Counted from the first letter of the stretch, positions 17,330 to 27,372 are shown. The stretch: 64,000 nt of DNA from DATGFK01 sp040007395 (GCA_040007395.1 JBDTVG010000195.1:1-64000), one strand, 5' to 3'. Notes: generated by a model from the sequence alone, not told the origin. Program-made: numbers and translations.

Positions 17330-19654
17330 TTACGGGACGAAGGTTGGTGCGTTGGCGGGCGTGGGCTTGGGGATGAGTCCGGCAGATGTCCAGTGTCCAC
17401 CGAGAGGTTTGTCGTTGGCAATGCCGAAGGTGAAGCTCAGGTCGGCAAAGCCCGTGATTGGCACATTCTTGAGATAGATCAAGCCGTTGGTCGGACGGAA
17501 CACGCCGATCCCGCTTGCGCCGTCGCCGTCCCAGTCACCCGCAAACGGACTATCGCCAGAGATGCCCAGCGTCGCCTGAAAGTTCGCGATGGGGCTGCAA
17601 TTGCACACCTGATTAGTCAGGTAAAAGGTCGTGTTGGATGGGCGGAACACACCGGGACTATCGATACCGTTGCCGTCCCAATCGCCCGCCACAGGGCGAT
17701 CACCCGGAATGCCAAGCACCATCTGGTAATCCGCGAAGCCAGTCGTCAGGTTGTTCTTGAGGTAGATCAAGCCATTGGTGGGGCGGAACACGCCGACTCC
17801 ACCTTTGCCGGAGCCGTTCCAATCACCCGCCATCGGCAGGTCGCCCGGAGCGCCGAGGGTGAAGGTGTACACGATAGGCGCTCCCGGCACATTCGAGTCT
17901 CTGAGGAAGAACTGACCTGTACTGCTACGGTAAACACCAACCGTGTCAATGCCATCGCCGTTCCAGTCGCCCACAATTGGCAAATCGCTGGATAGCCCTA
18001 GTGTCGTGGTGATGTCGGCGGGGCCAGTGGTGTTCGTATTCCGCAGATAGAACGTCGCGCTAGAAGGCCGGAACACGCCAATCGTATCATTGGCGCTGGC
18101 GGGAGGCGTAACTGTGCCTATCGGAGTCCGTGTTTTGGTTGGGGTGCGAGTCGGTGTTCTAGACGGCGTGAGGGTCGAGGTTGATGTGGCAGCAATCGTT
18201 GGAGTCTGCGACGGTGTAATGGTACTAGTTGGCGTAAACGTTGGATTGAGACTTGTACCCGCTGGGGCTTCGTAGGCACCAATATCGCATATTGACCCTA
18301 GACCGCTGCCGCCGTCAATAGGTCGTGCTACGCCCCGCTGATCGAGATTGTTAACGGGTGCTGCCGCGCAAATCGCACTATCGCCAGTATCGATGGCGGG
18401 GCTACCCGGTTGGAGTGCCATCGTTTGTGTTGAGCCGCCGTTGTCCTGTAACGGACTGACCTTCGGATCGAGGATCGGAATGGCTGCACCGCAGCCATTG
18501 CCGGGATATTGGAGATTATGCCCGCCATCCCTTACGGTATCGCAGTTCCACCCGGTATTGTAGGCAATAATGCTATTCTGAAGCGTAACACCAAAAACCC
18601 CACCCTGATTTCCGACAATCGTATCATTGACAGCCAACGGCCATGCACCACCGGTGAAGTCGGTAAAAGCATAAATTGCCCCACCACCAACTGCCTTGTT
18701 GTCATTAAAAGTATTATTTGAGATAGGAAAAGGGATAGAATAACCACTGAGGCTAATAATGGCAATAGCACCACCTGATCGATTGGAACTATTATTGTAA
18801 AATGTATTATTTTTAATAATACCTGTATTCGCATGGCTGTATATTGCACCACCATAATTGTTGCTGGAGTTGTTATAGAAAACGCTTTCTATAATTGATA
18901 GAAAGCCACCATCAGATGCAATTGCACCTCCTACGTCAGAGGCTTTATCATCATGGAAAATGCAGTCAGTAATTGTCAAATCGTAACCAGTATCGTAAAT
19001 CGCACCACCGAGGCTAGGGTAATTCTTGCTTACGCCATTAATAAATGTCAATCCATTGATATGCACAAAAATGTGCGTGTTGATGTAGAAAATACGTGAA
19101 GAATTGTTACCACTGATGGTTAGTATAGTTGCACCTGGTCCATTAATCGTAATATTTTGGTTGATTGTTATCTGGTCACCTAAAATAATGATGCCAGTCA
19201 AGCCCGCTGCAAAATTGATAACCGCACCATCAGGGGCAGTCAGAACAGCTTCCCGCAACGAACAGTCGCTCACACTGCATACCCCATCGTTGGTATCAGC
19301 GAGCTTGTTCACGACAAGGATAGGTGGAATAGCAGTTATCGTTGGCGTTGACGAGATTGTTGGGGTTCGTGTTGCAGTTATCGTCGGCGTTGATGAGATC
19401 GTTGGGGATAGCGTTAGCGTTCGTGTGAATGTCGGAGTAGGGGTGGAGGTGGATGTAGTCGTGGATGTAGGAGCGATAATGGATGTAGCAGTGGATGTTT
19501 CCGTTAATGTCTCCGTCGAAATCTGCTTCGAGACAACACTGCCCATCGGCAGCGCCAATAGGGCAACGAAGATCACGACGATCAATGCGGCGGGAATGGC
19601 GCTAAACAGATCCAATATAGAATTGGCAGGAATGTGTTTGGGTCGATAAAGCAT
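17330..19654 (-). CDS. Large secreted CSLREA / beta-helix protein with FG-GAP-type C-terminal repeats
   Basis: 774 residues. A hydrophobic N-terminal segment (about 20-45) is followed by a Thr/Pro/Ser-rich stalk. A CSLREA-type motif (DGVCSVSDCSLREAV, about residues 125-140) opens a parallel beta-helix region rich in asparagine and glycine. A second Thr/Pro linker precedes about five repeats of the VGVFRPSNGLIYLKN / GDWDGDG type, resembling FG-GAP/VCBS propeller repeats. It is likely exported and cell-surface bound. The C-terminal block is clearly homologous to the C-terminus of the SBBP protein at 43710-46739, and both end in PTFVP. The role is unknown, possibly adhesion or surface coat. Confidence 0.8.
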   Translation of the reverse strand: MLYRPKHIPANSILDLFSAIPAALIVVIFVALLALPMGSVVSKQISTETLTETSTATSIIAPTSTTTSTSTPTPTFTRTLTLSPTISSTPTITATRTPTISSTPTITAIPPILVVNKLADTNDGVCSVSDCSLREAVLTAPDGAVINFAAGLTGIIILGDQITINQNITINGPGATILTISGNNSSRIFYINTHIFVHINGLTFINGVSKNYPSLGGAIYDTGYDLTITDCIFHDDKASDVGGAIASDGGFLSIIESVFYNNSSNNYGGAIYSHANTGIIKNNTFYNNSSNRSGGAIAIISLSGYSIPFPISNNTFNDNKAVGGGAIYAFTDFTGGAWPLAVNDTIVGNQGGVFGVTLQNSIIAYNTGWNCDTVRDGGHNLQYPGNGCGAAIPILDPKVSPLQDNGGSTQTMALQPGSPAIDTGDSAICAAAPVNNLDQRGVARPIDGGSGLGSICDIGAYEAPAGTSLNPTFTPTSTITPSQTPTIAATSTSTLTPSRTPTRTPTKTRTPIGTVTPPASANDTIGVFRPSSATFYLRNTNTTGPADITTTLGLSSDLPIVGDWNGDGIDTVGVYRSSTGQFFLRDSNVPGAPIVYTFTLGAPGDLPMAGDWNGSGKGGVGVFRPTNGLIYLKNNLTTGFADYQMVLGIPGDRPVAGDWDGNGIDSPGVFRPSNTTFYLTNQVCNCSPIANFQATLGISGDSPFAGDWDGDGASGIGVFRPTNGLIYLKNVPITGFADLSFTFGIANDKPLGGHWTSAGLIPKPTPANAPTFVP

Positions 19655-19893
19655 GGTAATCCCCGCAAAGATCGAGTGTGTATAGATGGTAAAGCCTAAA
19701 ACTATTCTACATTAATTTTGTAAAATAATTTAGCGATTTGTTTTAACAATCGGGGCTGATTTACAAATTGCTGTCAAGCCAGCGCTGCCACCAATGCCGG
19801 AATCGCGGCAGTCAGGGCTATTTAAAGCCAGCGCTACCGTCTTCATTGGATCACGATTATCGTTTAAATCCTTAGCAACCAGAATCGACTGTA

Positions 19894-20079
19894 TTAGATG
19901 GCATATCTTAAAGTGCCAGAGGTAGTGAGAGCGCTGGGGTCATCGGACAGCGAAGTTACGACTCTTGAGGCTGCACATGCTACTTGAGCAAAGGGAAGGA
20001 TCGGTAGCATGTTAGCTGCTATAGCGATACAAATGGCAGAGACTAGAATAAACTTTGACGATAGCCGCATAGTGTTCAT
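19894..20079 (-). pseudogene. N-terminal stub of a secreted CSLREA/beta-helix protein
   Basis: 61 residues: a signal peptide (about 1-37) followed by VVTSLSDDPSALTTSGTLRYAI and a stop. The GTLRYAI motif normally begins a long beta-helix passenger, which is missing. It is probably the 5' remnant of a truncated surface-protein gene. It lies 5 bp after the 3' end of the next minus-strand gene, so it would be co-transcribed with it. Confidence 0.55.
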
Positions 20080-20084
20080 TGACC

Positions 20085-20852
20085 TTATTGCTTTGCTAGA
20101 TAATCGACGAGATCTTTGAAGATAGCTGTGAGTTGGTCAGAGGTGAGTGGAACAGATTTAGGCTCTGTAGGAGATGTATCGTATATCTTTACTATTACAT
20201 TGTGATAACGCATTGCCGCAAGTACTATATAACCCCGTTCTGAAACTAAGGCTTCATCACCTACCGTTACAAGATATGCACGTCGCAAATCGTGTCCCAT
20301 ACTTAAGTAGACATCATAAGCATCTTGTTGAGAGCTAAAAAATTCGAAGGTGAGGCTGCGGATTGTACCATCGGGAGTCTTGAAACCCATATGGGGAGTA
20401 ATCGGTTCGCCTTGATTAGGATCGGCATATAGGGGAAAAGTCCCCGCCGTTTTCGGGGCATTCAGGATAAATTGCTGAACTTCTTCCTCAGTTTGACCAA
20501 GCAGTTTCCCGGTTTTATCGAGGGTCGGACGTGGGAATTCTGTTGGTGTCACTAATGTAGGATACGGGGTGATTGTTAGGCTTGGGGTCAGGGATATTTC
20601 CACTGTCGGCGATGGCGTAGGCGTATAGGTCACGTCCGGCAACGTAGGGGTTGCCGACGGGATCGGAGTTTCCGACGGTACTTCGGTGGTGGGGGCAAAC
20701 ACGGTTTGCGAGACGGCGACTGTCGCGGGGGCCAGCACATTGCCAGTTCTGGCGCTGGGGCTTTGGGCGGCGGCGGTTAGTCCACCGATGAGAGCGCCGC
20801 AGGTAACGAGCATGGCGACGGCGAGAAGGGATCGTCTGTGAAGGTTCGTCAA
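20085..20852 (-). CDS. Secreted protein, single-unit paralogue of the tandem-repeat protein at 24213
   Basis: 255 residues from a TTG start preceded by AATCAGGAG. A signal segment (RRSLLAVAMLVTCGALIGGLTAAA) is followed by a Thr/Pro-rich stalk and one copy of the roughly 150-residue domain seen repeatedly at 24213-26666: FPRPTLDKTGKLLGQTEEEV, NAPKTAGTFPL, VGDEALVSERG, LAAMRYHNVIVKIY and LTSDQLTAIFKDLVDYLAKQ. Family unknown; the Thr/Pro stalk suggests an extracellular or envelope position. The TTG start is supported because the paralogue has the same leader and TTG at the same place. Confidence 0.7.
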   Translation of the reverse strand: MTNLHRRSLLAVAMLVTCGALIGGLTAAAQSPSARTGNVLAPATVAVSQTVFAPTTEVPSETPIPSATPTLPDVTYTPTPSPTVEISLTPSLTITPYPTLVTPTEFPRPTLDKTGKLLGQTEEEVQQFILNAPKTAGTFPLYADPNQGEPITPHMGFKTPDGTIRSLTFEFFSSQQDAYDVYLSMGHDLRRAYLVTVGDEALVSERGYIVLAAMRYHNVIVKIYDTSPTEPKSVPLTSDQLTAIFKDLVDYLAKQ

Positions 20853-21001
20853 GTGAGTGTACTCCTGATTAATACGAGCATGTACATATAATAGTAAGAT
20901 CGACTCGCCCCAATATAGCGGAGTCGTAAACGGTGAGTCAATGGATTCTCACCGACGGCTTACCTACATTGGGAATTAGTTGTCTTTAAGCGGTAATGGA
21001 G

Positions 21002-22729
21002 TCAGGCGTTTTTATTACCTGACGCGAGATCCGCGACCAATGCCGGGATCGCAGCGGTCAGAGCTTCCACATAAGGGGGCAGCGGCGTATCCTCGCGAAT
21101 CACATCTAGCAGGCGACCCGGCGCAATTTCCAGACTGCGGATAAAGTCGAGGGCGCAGCGTGCGCCCCAACCGGGAGTCAGATCGGGTTGCTGTTCGAGT
21201 CGCAGCGAGAGGGCTTGCGCCGCGCACAGCAGTTCGAGCGCGACCACACGCCGCGTATTCACCACAATTTGGGCGGCTTGGCGGGCGGCAATCGTGGACA
21301 TGCTGACGTGATCTTCGCGGTTGGCGCTGCTGGGGATGCTGTCTACGCTGGCAGGGTGCGCCAGAGTCTTGTTCTCGCTGACCAGCGAAGCGGCGGTATA
21401 CTGCGCGATCATCAGGCCGCTGTTCAGGCCGATCTGCTCGGCTGGCTCTGCGATTAGGAACGGCGGCAAACCACGATTGAGCTTGGGATCGGTTAGCAGA
21501 AAGATGCGTCGCTCGGCAATGCTACCGAGATCGGTTAGGGCAATACTCAGAAAGTCCATCACATAACCGATGGGCGCACCATGAAAATTGCCGCCGCTGA
21601 TCACTTTGGTGTGGCGTGGCAGATAGTCGGGATCGGTTGGATCGTCGCTGGCAAACACCAATGGGTTATCCGTCACGGCGTGCAGTTCCGCGCTAATGGT
21701 CGAGTCGATATGATGGAGGGTTGCCAGCACTGCGCCGAACACCGTCGGCGCACAGCGAATGCTATATGGATCTTGCGGCGGGCCATCGTTCACCGAGAGG
21801 TCGTGAGCAATATCGCCGCGTACTAAGGTACTGCCCTGCAAATAGTCTAAGATTGTGGCGGCGGCGTGCGCCTGTGAATCGCTGCGTAACCGGTTGAGAT
21901 ACGGCAAGAACGCATCGCGGAAACCACGCATGGCTTCAATCGTCATGGTCAGCGCGATCTGCGAAGCGGCGACCAGTTCGTAAGCATCGTACAGCGCTAG
22001 CGCCGCGATTGCCGTACTAATCGCCGTGCCGTTGATCAGCGCTACGCCTTCCTTCGCACCCAGCCGGATCTGGGGAATGTGCGCCGCTGCCATCGCTTCT
22101 GCGCCGCTGACCCGCTGACCGTTCAAATAGCAGTAGCCCGTTGCGCCGGGGATCGTCGCGTCTTCACCGGGCAGCGGCGCACTGATCGGGATGACCAGAT
22201 GCGCCAGCGGAGCCAGATCGCCGCTTGCGCCGAGCGATCCCTGCGACGGGACAAGCGGATAGACGCGCTGATTCAGCATAGCGATCAGGGTATTGATCAC
22301 TTCGACGCGCACGCCAGAGTAGCCCTGTGCCAAACTCACCACGCGAATCAGCAGCGCGGCGCGAACTACAGCTTCGGGCAAACTTTCGCCCACGCCAATG
22401 GTATGACTTAACAGCAGTTTACGGCTGAGGGCTTCGGCTTCTTCGACGCGGCGAAAGGTAGCCCGCCCCGCATTATCGCCAAACCCGGTATTGATACCAT
22501 AATAGGCGGTAGGGTCGCGCCCTTCGGCGGCTGCCGCTTCGACATCGTGCATGGCGGCTTGTACCCACGCCGCGCTGTGCTGGATTCGCGCTAACCGTTC
22601 GGCGGCACGACTATCCTGATCGGGATTATCATTAGTGCTGCCAAGTAGTGCGACCTGACCGCCGTCCCGTGCAATGGCGATAACATCTGCGATGGAAAGA
22701 TCGGTGAGGGGGGAATAAGAGGCGGGCAT
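21002..22729 (-). CDS. hutH: Histidine ammonia-lyase
   Basis: 575 residues, somewhat longer than typical HutH. It converts L-histidine to urocanate and ammonia in the cytosol. The MIO cofactor triad A168-S169-G170 lies in GSLGASGDLAPL, and the catalytic-loop tyrosine Y77 is in YYGINTGFG. Downstream ENKTLAHPASVDSIPSSANREDH is typical of the family. The adjacent divergent hutI supports histidine rather than an aromatic amino acid as substrate. hutU and hutG/hutF are not in the window, so the pathway is only partly clustered. Confidence 0.92.
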   Translation of the reverse strand: MPASYSPLTDLSIADVIAIARDGGQVALLGSTNDNPDQDSRAAERLARIQHSAAWVQAAMHDVEAAAAEGRDPTAYYGINTGFGDNAGRATFRRVEEAEALSRKLLLSHTIGVGESLPEAVVRAALLIRVVSLAQGYSGVRVEVINTLIAMLNQRVYPLVPSQGSLGASGDLAPLAHLVIPISAPLPGEDATIPGATGYCYLNGQRVSGAEAMAAAHIPQIRLGAKEGVALINGTAISTAIAALALYDAYELVAASQIALTMTIEAMRGFRDAFLPYLNRLRSDSQAHAAATILDYLQGSTLVRGDIAHDLSVNDGPPQDPYSIRCAPTVFGAVLATLHHIDSTISAELHAVTDNPLVFASDDPTDPDYLPRHTKVISGGNFHGAPIGYVMDFLSIALTDLGSIAERRIFLLTDPKLNRGLPPFLIAEPAEQIGLNSGLMIAQYTAASLVSENKTLAHPASVDSIPSSANREDHVSMSTIAARQAAQIVVNTRRVVALELLCAAQALSLRLEQQPDLTPGWGARCALDFIRSLEIAPGRLLDVIREDTPLPPYVEALTAAIPALVADLASGNKNA

Positions 22730-22803
22730 CGTGTATCCTTTAGCTCAATGGTGAGTTCATGGCACAGTATGATATTCTAAATCTAACATAATTGGGGGAA
22801 CTT

Positions 22804-24078
22804 ATGGACAGTTACGTCGATCTCATTCTGGATAATGTTGGACAGTTGTGTGTCATCCCGGCGCACGATGGCGGGCCACAGCGCGGACACCAATTGGGCG
22901 ATCTGGGGATCATTACTGAGGCGGCAATCGCCATTGATAACGGGCAAATTGTGGCGATTGGGTCACGCCATGACTTGCTAGAAAATCATCGGGCGCTGTA
23001 CGAACTTGATGTGCAGGGGCGGGTGGTGACTCCCGGCCTGATCGACCCGCACACCCATTTGATCTGGGCGGGGGATCGCGCCGATGAATTTGAGCAGCGC
23101 TTACAGGGCGTGACCTATCAGGAGATCATGGCGGCAGGCGGCGGAATCAATCGCACGGTGCAGGCGACTCGCGATGCCATGCTGTTTGAACTGGTCGATG
23201 AGGCCAAGCTGCGCCTGAATCGGATGCTGCGCCACGGCACCACAACGGTTGAGTGCAAGACGGGCTATGGTCTTAACTCGGATACCGAGATCACCATGCT
23301 GAACGCGATTGCCCTGTTAGATGCAGAATGTGAGATCGATGTTGTGCCAACCTTTTTGGGCGCACACGCTATCCCGCCCGAATTTGCCAATGATCCCGAT
23401 GGCTATGTGCAACTGCTGGTCGAGCAAATGATCCCAGCGGCGGCAGCGTGGCAGTCCGAAAATTGGCCGGGCCCATTGTACTGTGATGTGTTCTGCGAGG
23501 AAGGCGCGTTCACGCTGGAACAGACTCGCTTGATCCTTGAGGCAGCACAGTTAGCCGGAATGCCGCTGCGTGTCCATGCCGATGAATTCGCCTCACTGGG
23601 CGCGACGGCACTGGCTGTCGAGATGGGCGCAGTGTCCGTCGATCATCTGCTGGCGACCACCCCCGACGATGTAGTGCGGCTTGGCACATCCGCGACCATT
23701 GCGATCTTGCTGCCTGCTACGCCGTTTGGGTTAGGCATCGCCAATACTGCCCCGGCGCGAGCGTTGCTGGATGCGGGCGCAGCGCTTGCCATCGCAACAG
23801 ATTGCAACCCCGGTACGGCGTGGTGCGAAAGTATGCAGATGCCGCTGGCGCTGGCGACTCGCACATTGGGACTTACGCCGTCGCAGGCCCTTGCCGCCGC
23901 GACGATCAATGCCGCCTATGCCGTTGGGCGCGGCGACATCATTGGCAGCATCGAGGTCGGCAAGATAGCGGATCTGGTGGTGTGGGATGTACCCGACTAT
24001 CGGCATCTCGGCTATCGCTTCGGCGCGAATCTTGTGCATACAGTGATCAAGAATGGTGAGATTGTGGTCGAACCCTAA
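22804..24078 (+). CDS. hutI: Imidazolonepropionase
   Basis: About 424 residues from the ATG at 22804, preceded by GGGGGAA; a TTG 12 bp earlier is less likely. It hydrolyses imidazolonepropionate to formiminoglutamate in histidine degradation. The metal site motif DPHTHLIWAGDR, then GAHAIPPEF, HADEF, VDHLLATTPDD and ATDCNPGT are all in place for the amidohydrolase fold. It is divergent from hutH across a 74-bp gap that must hold both promoters. Confidence 0.93.
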   Translation: MDSYVDLILDNVGQLCVIPAHDGGPQRGHQLGDLGIITEAAIAIDNGQIVAIGSRHDLLENHRALYELDVQGRVVTPGLIDPHTHLIWAGDRADEFEQRLQGVTYQEIMAAGGGINRTVQATRDAMLFELVDEAKLRLNRMLRHGTTTVECKTGYGLNSDTEITMLNAIALLDAECEIDVVPTFLGAHAIPPEFANDPDGYVQLLVEQMIPAAAAWQSENWPGPLYCDVFCEEGAFTLEQTRLILEAAQLAGMPLRVHADEFASLGATALAVEMGAVSVDHLLATTPDDVVRLGTSATIAILLPATPFGLGIANTAPARALLDAGAALAIATDCNPGTAWCESMQMPLALATRTLGLTPSQALAAATINAAYAVGRGDIIGSIEVGKIADLVVWDVPDYRHLGYRFGANLVHTVIKNGEIVVEP

Positions 24079-24212
24079 TGGGTTTGTAGCACGCTATATC
24101 CATGATAGTCAGGTGAGAATCGGTTGACTTGTCATTGGCGGGTGGGCTACAGTGTGTCGTGCAGATGTTACTATTAACTGTACATAGCACGCTTAATCAG
24201 GAGTACACCGAT

Positions 24213-26666
24213 TTGACGACCCTTTACAGCCGATCCCTTCTCGCCGTTGCCATGCTGGTTATGGGTGGCGCTCTTATCGGTGGACTGACTGCCACTGCCT
24301 CTACGCCGTCGCCCACGCTATCTCTAACCCCAAGTTTAACGCTAGAACTTTTCCAGCCATTTCCAACGCGGACTCCCTGGGTTGGCCCCACGATTACACC
24401 ATCGGGTCCACTGCTTAAGTACGATGTTGACTCAATCAGAAAAGTGCTTGCGGCTGCCCCTAAAACCGTCGGTGGATTTCCACTTGAAGTAGATGCGGAA
24501 ATGATCAATATAAATCCAGCTCCACTTGGTTTCACAGATACTAACGGTGTTCATTATGACATCACCATATCTTTTTATGATAATGCTCAGGATATATATA
24601 TGGGCTACCAAGCTATATTGCGTCTGGTAACAATAAGGACAGACGTTAAAGTTGGGGATGAAGCGTTTGTATCGCCAAATAGCTTTTATGTAGCAGCCAT
24701 GCGTTACCGCAATGTATCTGTAAGAATAGCGCTGATGTCTTTGCCAGGGGCTAAAGCAAAACTAATTCTGCTTACGAATGATCAACTCATTGCCGTCCTG
24801 AAAGATCTCGCTGATTATCTGGCGAAGCAATCTGAAACTGGCAATGGTGTGGCAGTAAGCCCTACTCCATCCCCGACACGCTATCCAACCTTTACACCGT
24901 CCCCAACGTTCGTGCCGCCTACACCATTCCCGCGTCCGACACTAGATTTAACGGCAAAGCTGATCGGCAAAAATGAGAGTGAAGTCAAACGCTTCCTTCG
25001 CAACGCGCCCAAGACTCTTGGATCTTTATCGCTGAATGCTAATCCAGAACAGGGTGAGCCAGTTTCGCCCAGCATAGAATTCACAAACACGGATAGGTAT
25101 CCTTACAAAATCACTCTATATTTTCTCCCATCACAACAAGAAGCATATGACGGTTATCTATTTCTTGCACGCAGCATAATTGATGGACAATTGACAGCAG
25201 TTGGAGATGAAGCATTATTGGCTGGTAGGTATGGTGTTGGTCTAGCTCTAATGCGCTATCGAAATGTAGTGGTGATAATTTATCGTACACCCCCTGACTT
25301 TATCCCTTCTCAAACACCTGTCCCGTTGACATCCGATCAGCTTACGGCGGTTCTCAAGGATCTCGCTGATTATCTGGCACAGCAACCTGAAACCGACAAT
25401 TCTGTGGCAGCCACACCTACCGCATCGCCGACACGCTATCCAACCTTTACACCGTCCCCAACGTTCGTGCCGCCTACACCATTCCCGCGCCCAACACTAG
25501 ATTTAACGGCAAAGCTGATCGGCAAAAATGAGAGTGAGGTCAAACGCTTTCTTCGCAATGCCCCCAAGACACTGGGATCTTTGTCGCTAAACGCTAATCC
25601 AGAACAGGGTGAGCCAGTTTCGCCCAACCTAGAATTCACAAACACGGACGGGTATCCTTACAGTTTTATGGTTTATTTTTTCCCGTCAGAACAAGAGGCA
25701 TATGACGGCTACCTATTTTTCGCACGTGGCGTAACTGATGGGCAATTAACAGAAGTTGGAGATGAAGCTTTGATTGCATCTCAAGGACCCAGTGAATTAG
25801 CGCTAATGCGTTATCGAAATGTAGTTGTAATCGTATTTCGTACTCCTCCCTACTTTAGACCCTCCCAAACACCCGTTCCATTGACCTCCGATCAGCTTAC
25901 GGCTGTGCTCAAAGATCTCGTCGATTATCTGGCGAAGCAATCTGAAACTAGCAATGCTGCGACAGCAACACCTACCGCATCGCCGACACGCTATCCAACC
26001 TTTACACCGTCCCCAACGTTCGTGCCGCCTACACCATTCCCGCGCCCAACACTAGATTTAACGGCAAACCTGATCGGCAAAAATGAGAGTGAAGTCAAAC
26101 GCTTCCTTCGCAACGCCCCCAAGACACTCGGTACTCTATCGATAAATGCTTACCCCGATCAGGGTGAGCCAGTTTCGCCCAGCATAGATTTCACAAATAC
26201 GGATGGGTATCCTTATGAAATCACTCTATATTTTCTCCCATCACAACAAGTGGCATATGACGACTATCTTATTTTCACACGTAGCATAATTGATGGACAA
26301 TTGACAGCAGTTGGAGATGAAGCATTATTGGCTGGTAGGTATGGTGTTGGTCTAGCTCTAATGCGCTATCGAAATGTAGTGGTGATAATTTATCGTACAC
26401 CCCCTGACTTTATCCCTTCTCAAACACCTGTCCCGTTGACATCCGATCAGCTTACGGCGGTTCTCAAGGATCTCGCTGATTATCTGGCACAGCAACCTGA
26501 AACCGACAATTCTGTGGCAGCCACACCTACCCCATCACCCAGCGTTTACGCCGTTCCCAACCGAGCATCCACCGCCGCGTTAATGGCTTCCCGCACTGCC
26601 TCGATAGCTTGTGCGGCATCGATCTGTACCCAACGCTTGGGTTCAGCCGCCATCAACGCTAGATAG
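24213..26666 (+). CDS. Secreted tandem-repeat protein, 3' end running into tmk
   Basis: About 817 residues from a TTG at 24213 (AGGAG 9 bp upstream), matching the paralogue at 20852. A signal segment (SRSLLAVAMLVMGGALIGGL) is followed by one divergent and three close copies of a roughly 185-residue unit: a Pro/Thr stalk (SPTRYPTFTPSPTFVPPTPF), then PRPTLDLTAKLIGKNESEVK, NAPKTLGSL, VGDEALL, LALMRYRNVVVIIYR and LTSDQLTAVLKDLADYLAQQ. Units start near 24871, 25426 and 25978. After the last stalk (about 26540) the frame reads 40 residues antisense to tmk before a stop, so the original end seems lost by truncation. Function unknown; probably a cell-surface protein. Confidence 0.75.
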   Translation: MTTLYSRSLLAVAMLVMGGALIGGLTATASTPSPTLSLTPSLTLELFQPFPTRTPWVGPTITPSGPLLKYDVDSIRKVLAAAPKTVGGFPLEVDAEMININPAPLGFTDTNGVHYDITISFYDNAQDIYMGYQAILRLVTIRTDVKVGDEAFVSPNSFYVAAMRYRNVSVRIALMSLPGAKAKLILLTNDQLIAVLKDLADYLAKQSETGNGVAVSPTPSPTRYPTFTPSPTFVPPTPFPRPTLDLTAKLIGKNESEVKRFLRNAPKTLGSLSLNANPEQGEPVSPSIEFTNTDRYPYKITLYFLPSQQEAYDGYLFLARSIIDGQLTAVGDEALLAGRYGVGLALMRYRNVVVIIYRTPPDFIPSQTPVPLTSDQLTAVLKDLADYLAQQPETDNSVAATPTASPTRYPTFTPSPTFVPPTPFPRPTLDLTAKLIGKNESEVKRFLRNAPKTLGSLSLNANPEQGEPVSPNLEFTNTDGYPYSFMVYFFPSEQEAYDGYLFFARGVTDGQLTEVGDEALIASQGPSELALMRYRNVVVIVFRTPPYFRPSQTPVPLTSDQLTAVLKDLVDYLAKQSETSNAATATPTASPTRYPTFTPSPTFVPPTPFPRPTLDLTANLIGKNESEVKRFLRNAPKTLGTLSINAYPDQGEPVSPSIDFTNTDGYPYEITLYFLPSQQVAYDDYLIFTRSIIDGQLTAVGDEALLAGRYGVGLALMRYRNVVVIIYRTPPDFIPSQTPVPLTSDQLTAVLKDLADYLAQQPETDNSVAATPTPSPSVYAVPNRASTAALMASRTASIACAASICTQRLGSAAINAR

Positions 26667-27175
26667 CCATCGTGAACTCGTTGGTGAAATTCGAGCGCCA
26701 GTGCGTCCATACGATTCCACTCGCCGCCGCTGGCATGGCGACGTGCCAACCCATGTTCGGGATCGATGTCGAGATATAGCGTCAAGTCTGGGACTAGACC
26801 CGCTGTTGCAAAGTCGGTAATCTCGCGCAAGGCATGGCGATCCAGCCCGCGCCCGTACCCCTGATAGGCCATCGTGCTATCCGCATAGCGATCACAGATC
26901 ACGACTCCGCCGCGTTCAAGGTGCGGGCGCAGCACTTGCGCCACCACTTGCGCCCGCGAGGCCGAATATAGCAATAGCTCGGCACGCGGCTCCATCGCTT
27001 CATTTTTCATGTCGTGCAGCACATCGCGGATCTGGTCGCCAATCGGTGTGCCGCCCGGTTCGCGCACCGAGAGTACATCGAGATGGCGTGCGGTCAGGTA
27101 TTCCACCAGCAGCGGAATCTGCGTACTTTTGCCGCCACCTTCAGGGCCTTCAAACGTGATAAAAAAGCCAGTCAA
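26546..27175 (-). CDS. tmk: Thymidylate kinase
   Basis: 209 residues, normal length. It phosphorylates dTMP to dTDP. P-loop GPEGGGKST is at residues 10-18, the DRYADST motif follows, and a LID-type arginine region (DPEHGLARRHASGGEWNR) is present. Its last about 120 bp overlap, antisense, the tail of the repeat protein gene; the kinase itself looks complete. It may share a transcript with the R3H ATPase gene upstream on the same strand, but a REP pair separates them. Confidence 0.93.
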   Translation of the reverse strand: MTGFFITFEGPEGGGKSTQIPLLVEYLTARHLDVLSVREPGGTPIGDQIRDVLHDMKNEAMEPRAELLLYSASRAQVVAQVLRPHLERGGVVICDRYADSTMAYQGYGRGLDRHALREITDFATAGLVPDLTLYLDIDPEHGLARRHASGGEWNRMDALALEFHQRVHDGYLALMAAEPKRWVQIDAAQAIEAVREAINAAVDARLGTA

Positions 27176-27240
27176 GGAGTGTTTGTCCAGTGCAAAAATT
27201 AACGTTTCGACTAAACATGATGGAGTCGGGGTGGCAAGAC

Positions 27241-27351
27241 GGGCCGACCCATAGGTCGGCCCTTACATCGACTTCTGTAGGGACAGGGCTTGCCCTGTCC
27301 GATGATAGGCAATCGTCGGCAAAATGCGGACAACGCAGGCGTTGTCCCTAC
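27241..27351. repeat. Hairpin plus REP pair I
   Basis: A 9-bp stem GGGCCGACC-CATA-GGTCGGCCC (27241-27262) is followed by a clean GTAG...CTAC doublet: GTAG with GGACAGGGC-TT-GCCCTGTCC (27277-27300) and GGACAACGC-AG-GCGTTGTCC with CTAC (27328-27351). Together they fill the gap between the R3H ATPase gene and tmk and could end or stabilise the transcript. Confidence 0.85.
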
Positions 27352-27372
27352 TTAAATGATCAACTCAACTGA

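Noticed and set aside
22079..22411. Plus-strand frame opposite hutH
   Set aside because: Antisense of the MIO region of a well-conserved enzyme gene; no start signal.
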